From NCBI GenBank assembly GCA_964541695.1, contig CAZIRB010000104.1, positions 1-7,596 of the forward strand: a stretch of 7,596 bases of DNA, read 5' to 3'. The notes below the pieces were generated by a model. It saw nothing but the letters and a program-made list of their open reading frames with translations. It was not told the DNA's origin and searched no databases. The position numbers were made by a program, and so were the translations under genes. This DNA comes from CAZKGE01 sp964541695 (GTDB lineage: Bacteria; Bacillota; Clostridia; Christensenellales; CAG-138). This document shows positions 1 to 4,700 of this stretch, in pieces (positions within the stretch are counted from its first letter, which is position 1; the number at the start of each line of letters is the position of its first letter).

Positions 1-495
1 GAGCGCCAGCTTCTCTCGGAGCGCATGGTCGCCGAGCGCGAGAGCTACCATATCACGATCGTCCGCGGCGACATGACAAAGCCGCTGCCGTTCCCGGACG
101 AGAGCTTCGACCTGATCTTCCACCCTGTTTCGAACTGCTACATCGAGGACGTGCTGCCCGTGTGGCGCGAGTGCCATCGCGTGCTCCGGCACGGCGGCGT
201 GCTGCTGGCCGGCATGGACAACGGGTTAAACTACCTGTTTGCGGAGGACAAGGAGCCGCTCGTGCTGAAGAACCCGCTGCCGTTCAACCCGCTGAAAAAC
301 CCGGAGTATATGCGGCAGCTTGAGAAGGACGACTCGGGCGTGCAGTTCTCGCATTCGCTGACCGAGCAGCTCGGCGGCCAGCTCGAGGCTGGGCTTGTGC
401 TGACGCACCTGTATGAGGACCGCTGCGCGGCGGGCGACGGCGCGCTGCGCGACTATGTGCCGCAGTTTCTAGCCACGCGCGCGGTGAAGCCGTGA
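1..495 (+). CDS. Class I SAM-dependent methyltransferase, C-terminal part (5' end outside window)
   Basis: The reading frame is open from base 1 to a TGA at 493-495 and gives 164 residues with no start needed inside the window, so the gene is cut by the window edge. Seen: a GDM-x-KPLPFPDESFDLI block (residues 23-39) matches the post-II/motif IV region of Methyltransf_11-type enzymes. It is followed by the helix EDVLPVWRECHRVLRHGGVL (49-68), the usual 'LkPGG' strand of this fold. The end reads ATRAVKP, a form familiar from uncharacterised methyltransferases of Bacillota. The glycine-rich SAM-binding motif I must lie upstream of base 1. Known: such proteins transfer a methyl group from SAM to a small molecule or macromolecule in the cytoplasm. 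The substrate cannot be read from this part. The downstream pseudouridine synthase gene is on the same strand 265 bp away, and co-transcription is possible but not shown. The ATG at 25 is internal, not the start. Confidence 0.87.
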   Translation, partial: ERQLLSERMVAERESYHITIVRGDMTKPLPFPDESFDLIFHPVSNCYIEDVLPVWRECHRVLRHGGVLLAGMDNGLNYLFAEDKEPLVLKNPLPFNPLKNPEYMRQLEKDDSGVQFSHSLTEQLGGQLEAGLVLTHLYEDRCAAGDGALRDYVPQFLATRAVKP

Positions 496-520
496 CGGCG
501 CGGGCGCGATCCAAACGAAG

Positions 521-735
521 CAGCGCGGCGGGCGGCGCGTCCTTTGCCCGCGTTGCGCCGCGCATTGCATGCGTCGAGCACATCTGCGCGGCGGACCACA
601 GCGCGGCGGGCGGCACGTCCTTTGCCTGCGTTATGCCGCGCATCGCATGCGTCGAGCACATCTGCGCGGCGGACCACAGCGCGGCGGGCAGCACGTCCTT
701 TGCCTGCGTTATGCCGCACGCCGCGTACGCCGAAC
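521..735. repeat. 78-bp tandem direct repeat, about 2.75 copies
   Basis: Copies are at 521-598, 599-676 and 677-735 (the last has only its first 59 bases). Copies 1 and 2 differ at 5 of 78 positions. Copy 3 differs from copy 2 at 8 of 59 positions, seven of them in the last 18 bases before homology ends. All 13 differences are transitions. The unit is 26 codons long, so reading frames pass through without a shift. Each full unit contains an inverted repeat: in copy 1, CGCCGCGCA (556-564) pairs with TGCGCGGCG (585-593) around a 20-base loop, and copy 2 keeps 8 bp of this stem. The same 556-563 arm can also pair with GCGCGGCG at 523-530, so alternative hairpins are possible. There are no unique spacers, so it is not a CRISPR. 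The array fills most of the spacer between the methyltransferase and the pseudouridine synthase genes and ends about 15 bases before the latter's ribosome binding site. Its function is unknown; it may belong to a dispersed repeat family. Confidence 0.93.
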
Positions 736-749
736 CCCGGCACCCTTCC

Positions 750-754
750 GGAGG
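750..754 (+). promoter_or_regulatory. Ribosome binding site of the pseudouridine synthase gene
   Basis: A perfect GGAGG lies 6 bases before the ATG at 761. It decides the start of the downstream gene: the same frame is open back to an ATG at 569, but that extension only translates the 78-bp repeats and has no comparable site. Confidence 0.85.
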
Positions 755-760
755 CGGCGC

Positions 761-1645
761 ATGCGCGTCCGGACGCTGACGGTCGCCGCGGAGCAGGCGG
801 GCCGCAGCGTGGAGAGCCTGCTGCGCCGGGAGCTGATGCTCTCGTCCTCCCTGATCTCGCGGCTCAAGCGCCGGCCGCGCGGCATACTCGTTAACGGCGA
901 GCGCGCCTATACGACGCGACGCGTGACCGCGGGCGACGTGCTTATGGCCGAGGTTGGCGACGATCCGGCCGCAACGCGCGCCGAGCCCATGGCGTTCCCG
1001 CTCGACATCCTGTACGAGGATGCGGACCTGCTCGTCATCGACAAGCCCGCGGGCATCGCGGTGCACGCGTCCACGCGCGATCCGTCCGAATGCACGCTCG
1101 AGAACGCGCTTGCCGCCTACCTGCCGGAGGGTGAAATCCCGCACCCGGTCAGCCGCCTGGACCGCGGCACGACCGGCGTGATGACGTTCGCCAAGAACGG
1201 CTACATGCACGAGCTGCTGCGGCGCGTCCTGCACACAGACGCGTTTTTCCGCACGTACCTCGGGATCTCGGTCGGCCGCGTCGACCCGCCCGCTAGCGAG
1301 ATCGCGCTGCCGATCGGCCTTGCGCCGGGCTCGACCTACCGGCGCGCGGCCGGCCCAAACGGCGCGCCGTCGCGGACGGAATACGAGACGCTGGAGAACA
1401 CCGCGCGCTTTACGCTGCTCAAGCTGATTCCCCGCACGGGCCGCACGCACCAATTGCGCGTGCACCTTGCCGCCGTCGGCTACCCGCTGGCCGGCGACTG
1501 GCTCTACGGCGTCGAGGACCGCGCGCTCATCGCGCGGCCCGCGCTGCATTCGCACGCGCTGCGCATCGTGCACCCGCTCACCGGCGAAACGCTCGATCTC
1601 GTCAGCCCGCTGCCGGACGATATGGCGCGGCTGATGCGGCTCTGA
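761..1645 (+). CDS. RluA-family 23S rRNA/tRNA pseudouridine synthase with S4 domain
   Basis: A 294-residue protein, close to the usual 290-320 for this family. Residues about 14-62 form an S4-type RNA-binding domain (LLRRELMLSSSLISRLK, then ILVNGERA and AGDVL). The catalytic domain runs from about 83 to 275. It opens with ILYEDADLLVIDKPAGIAVH, contains the signature HPVSRLDRGTTGV (128-140) with the predicted catalytic Asp134, and has the family block GRTHQLRVHLAAVGYPLAGD (227-246) followed by WLYG. Known: these cytoplasmic enzymes convert particular uridines in structured RNA to pseudouridine, the aspartate being essential. S4-containing members include RluD and RluC, but Bacillota carry several paralogues, so the target uridine and gene symbol are not assigned. 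The start at ATG 761 is set by GGAGG at 750-754 and by homology beginning at once. The gene converges with the large c-di-GMP gene, whose stop lies 75 bp downstream. All recognisable motifs are intact and the enzyme is expected to be active. Confidence 0.95.
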   Translation: MRVRTLTVAAEQAGRSVESLLRRELMLSSSLISRLKRRPRGILVNGERAYTTRRVTAGDVLMAEVGDDPAATRAEPMAFPLDILYEDADLLVIDKPAGIAVHASTRDPSECTLENALAAYLPEGEIPHPVSRLDRGTTGVMTFAKNGYMHELLRRVLHTDAFFRTYLGISVGRVDPPASEIALPIGLAPGSTYRRAAGPNGAPSRTEYETLENTARFTLLKLIPRTGRTHQLRVHLAAVGYPLAGDWLYGVEDRALIARPALHSHALRIVHPLTGETLDLVSPLPDDMARLMRL

Positions 1646-1650
1646 TCCGC

Positions 1651-1760
1651 CGCCCTCACGCCCCCAGGTAATTCACCTCAAACTCCGGCGCGGGCATCTG
1701 ACGCGCCGTTTTGTCGCCCTCACGCCCCCAGGTAATTCGCCTCAAACTCCGGCACGGGCA
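1651..1760. repeat. 46-bp direct repeat: duplicated 3' end of the c-di-GMP gene
   Basis: Bases 1651-1696 and 1715-1760 are the same 46-bp sequence with two mismatches, 64 bp apart. The right copy is the 3' end of the large minus-strand gene, ending VPEFEANYLGA and TGA. The left copy lies outside that gene. Read on the minus strand, it gives PAPEFEVNYLGA followed by TGA, preceded by an in-frame ATG. Both mismatches are transitions and swap a Val and an Ala codon. The left copy is therefore a remnant of the same coding tail. It could come from a 64-bp local duplication, or be the last trace of a deleted tandem paralogue of the EAL gene. The 18 bases between the copies (1697-1714) are unrelated to the sequence that follows the right copy. 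Confidence 0.9.
1686..1712 (+). terminator. Probable intrinsic terminator of the pseudouridine synthase gene
   Basis: The stem CGGCGCG (1686-1692) pairs perfectly with CGCGCCG (1702-1708) around a 9-base loop and is followed at once by TTTT (1709-1712) and GT. It sits 41 bp after the TGA of the pseudouridine synthase gene. The left arm is part of the duplicated tail copy and the right arm is in the 18-bp unique stretch. On the minus strand the hairpin would follow the stop of the large gene but has only a weak T stretch after it, so any bidirectional action is doubtful. The U tract is short, hence moderate confidence. Confidence 0.55.
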
Positions 1761-4700
1761 CGGGCTTGTCGATCAAATACCCCTGCGCGCAGCGGCAGCC
1801 AAGCTCGCGCACGGCGGCGAGCTGCTCCTCGGTCTCCACGCCCTCGGCGACGCTGATGATGTTGAACTGGTCGCAGAGCTGCGTCATGCTGCGGATAATC
1901 GCGCGCGACATGGTGTTGGACAGCACGCGGTCGACGATGCTCTTGTCGATCTTGATCTCGTGGAAGCGCACCGCCGAGAGGATCTTGAGGTTGGAAAACT
2001 TCGCGCCGAAATCGTCGAGCGAGAGCAGAAAGCCCGCGCGGCGGATGCCGCCGCCGATGCGCGAAAGTGTCTCATAATCCATATCGCCAAACCCCTCGGT
2101 GATCTCGATTGAGATCAGGTTGCGCGGCGCGCCGTGGCGCTCCGCGATCCCCGCGATCGTGTCCGCGATGCCGGGCTCCAGCAGCGTGGCGCGCGAGAAG
2201 TTTAAGGAGATCGGCAGCGCCCGCTCGCCCGCCGCGGTCCGTCTGCCCAGCAGCGCGCACACCGTATCCATCACGAACAGGTCGATATAACGGATCGTGC
2301 CGCGCAGCTCGTTGACCGGTATGAACTTGTCCGGCATGATGCGGCCAAAGCGCGGGTGCTGCATGCGCACGAGCGCCTCCGCGCCGACGACGCAGCGCGT
2401 GACCGCGTCCACCTTCGGCTGCAGCTCGATGAAGTACCAGCCCGCGCCGAGGTTTTCCTGGAGCTCCGCGACGCGGCGCTTGACCATCTCGCGCTGCCCG
2501 TCGGACCGGCCCTGCCGCTTGTGTTTGGTGGCCTCCAGCATCTCGTCGGCCTGCTCGAGATGCTTTTCGAGGCTGCCGACCACGCGGACCCAGATATGCC
2601 CAAACGCGAACCGCCCGGGGAAGTCCTCGGCGAGCCGCCTCTCGGCGCTCTGGAGCTTGTCGGCGAACTGCTCGCGCAAGATGTCCGCGGCCAGCACATA
2701 GAACTTGCCGCCGTCGTAGCGGAAGACCTCGCCGGGAGCGAACAGCTCGAGCAGCACGTCCGCGCCCCGCCGGATGATGCGGTCGCCGTACGCGGGCCCG
2801 AACTCCGCGTTCACCTGCCTGAGGTCGTTGATGTCGATCGCGGCCACGCCGAGCGATGAGAGCGTCTCCGGCCTTATGCTCTGCAGATGCCGCATCAGGC
2901 AGTCCCGGTTGCACAGCCGCGTCAGCCGGTCGTGCGAGGAGAGCCACTCGCGCTCCTCGATAAGATCGTACCGCTGCATCTCGGACCAGGTCAGCGACGC
3001 GACCGAGGCGGCGAAACGCTCGCCGTCGCTCTTCGGGTTGCCCACAAAGAAGCAGCCGGCGATCTCCCCCGCGGCGACGGCGGGGATGAGCACGGCGCCG
3101 TTTAAGCCGGCGCACGCTTGCGGCATGTCCGCGGCATTGCCGCCGGTCCCGCCGCGCCAGACGACGATGCCCTTCTGCTCAATCATGCTCTGCACGCACG
3201 GCGGGAACGGAGCCCCGATCTCGCGCGGGACCGGCACGACGTCCCAGCGGTCCGCGCCCGGCATCGCGTGCAGCCCCTGCAGCGCCGTCCCGTCCTCGCG
3301 CATGCGGTAGACCGCGGCAAAGTCCGCGCCGTACAGCGCGCCGATAAAGGACAGCGAGAACCGCATCGCGGATTCGCGGTCCGCGCACGAGGTCAGCCCC
3401 TCGATAAACCTGCGCACGGCGTAATCGTGCTCCAGCTCGTCGTCCGGGCCGATGAACTCGATCCGGTCGCGCCGCAGCGCCTCGCCCGCGGCCGATGCGC
3501 GCGCCTGCTGCGCGGAAGAGGTCCCGGCCGGCGCGGCGGTTTTATCCGTCTCGCCCGCGAACACGACCGCGCCGTCGCCCTGCTCCAGCGCAAGCAGCGC
3601 CGCGTCCAGCATCGCCTCCGCGCCGCCGCCGGGCAGCGCGACGCCGACGCGGAACTCCGCGAGCGACTCCTCCGCCACACAGAACAGCGCGGGGTTTGCC
3701 AACAGCCGCAGTATCTCCTGCGCGCGCTCCAGCGCCTGCGCCTTTCCCTCCACGTCCGTGAGCAGGATCGCGAGCCGGCCCCGGCCGAGGCAGGATAAAA
3801 CCTGCCGGCTGGAAAGCGCCAGACGCAGCTTTCTTATCGTGGAGCGCGCGATCGCGACGGCCAGCTCGCCGCCGATCCGGGCGGCCAGCGCGTCGTAGTC
3901 CAATATCTTCAGCACAAGCAGTGTGCACCGCTCGTTTTGGCACTCCCAGTTGAGCGCGTGGTCCGAAAGGCGGATAAACGTCGCGGGCGTATAGAGCCCG
4001 TACTCCGTGTCGCGCTCGACGCGGCGCGGCAGCGCGAGCTCGCGCTTCTTCTGCACGTCGCAGTCGACAATATAGAGGAAGCCGAACAGGTCGCCGCTCT
4101 CCGGATGGATTAGCAGCCGCACGATGTGCCAGACCCACGCGATCCGCCCGCTTTCCGAGCGGACATGATACTGCACCGCGATGTACCGCTGGCCCAGCTC
4201 ATAGCAGCGCCGGAGCGCGTCGAGACCGATCTTGCCGCGCATGAGCGCGCGGTCCTCGTCGCCCGCCATGTCCGCGAGCAGCCCGCCCACGGCCGCGGAA
4301 TACGCCGACCCGCTCTCCGGCGCGGCGTGCCAGCCGTCCGCCGCGTACACGCTCTCGATGCGATCGCGCGTGATGTCGACGGTCAGCGCGAGCATCAGGT
4401 CCTGCGAGCAGAAGAACCGCAGCTTCTCCTCCTGCAAAAACCGCAGCCGGTCGGCGTTGCCGCTGTTTAAGTCCTCGATCACGCCGATTGCGCGCGCGGG
4501 CCGGCCGTCGGCGTCCAGCACGGCGCGGCAGGACACGCGCATGAGCCGGTACTGCCCGTTCGTAAACAGCCCGCGGATGACGCAGCTGCCCTGCGCGCCG
4601 CCCGAAAGCACGCCCTCGACGAGCGCTTTAAACTCCGCCGCGGAGTCCGCGTGCACGAACCCGTTTTGGACCAGCGCATCCGGAACGCCGCGTATCTCCG

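Noticed and set aside
521..735. CRISPR array
   Set aside because: The copies are directly adjacent with no unique spacers, the unit is 78 bp, and no cas gene is present.
569..760. An N-terminal extension of the pseudouridine synthase starting at ATG 569
   Set aside because: It merely translates the 78-bp repeats; GGAGG at 750-754 and family homology support the ATG at 761.
496..760. Promoter or terminator between the methyltransferase and pseudouridine synthase genes
   Set aside because: No -10/-35 pair and no stem followed by a T tract could be supported; the hairpins in the repeats lack a T run.
284..1573. A 429-codon minus-strand open frame across the pseudouridine synthase gene
   Set aside because: It is antisense to a gene with full family motifs and has a composition typical of GC-rich shadow frames.
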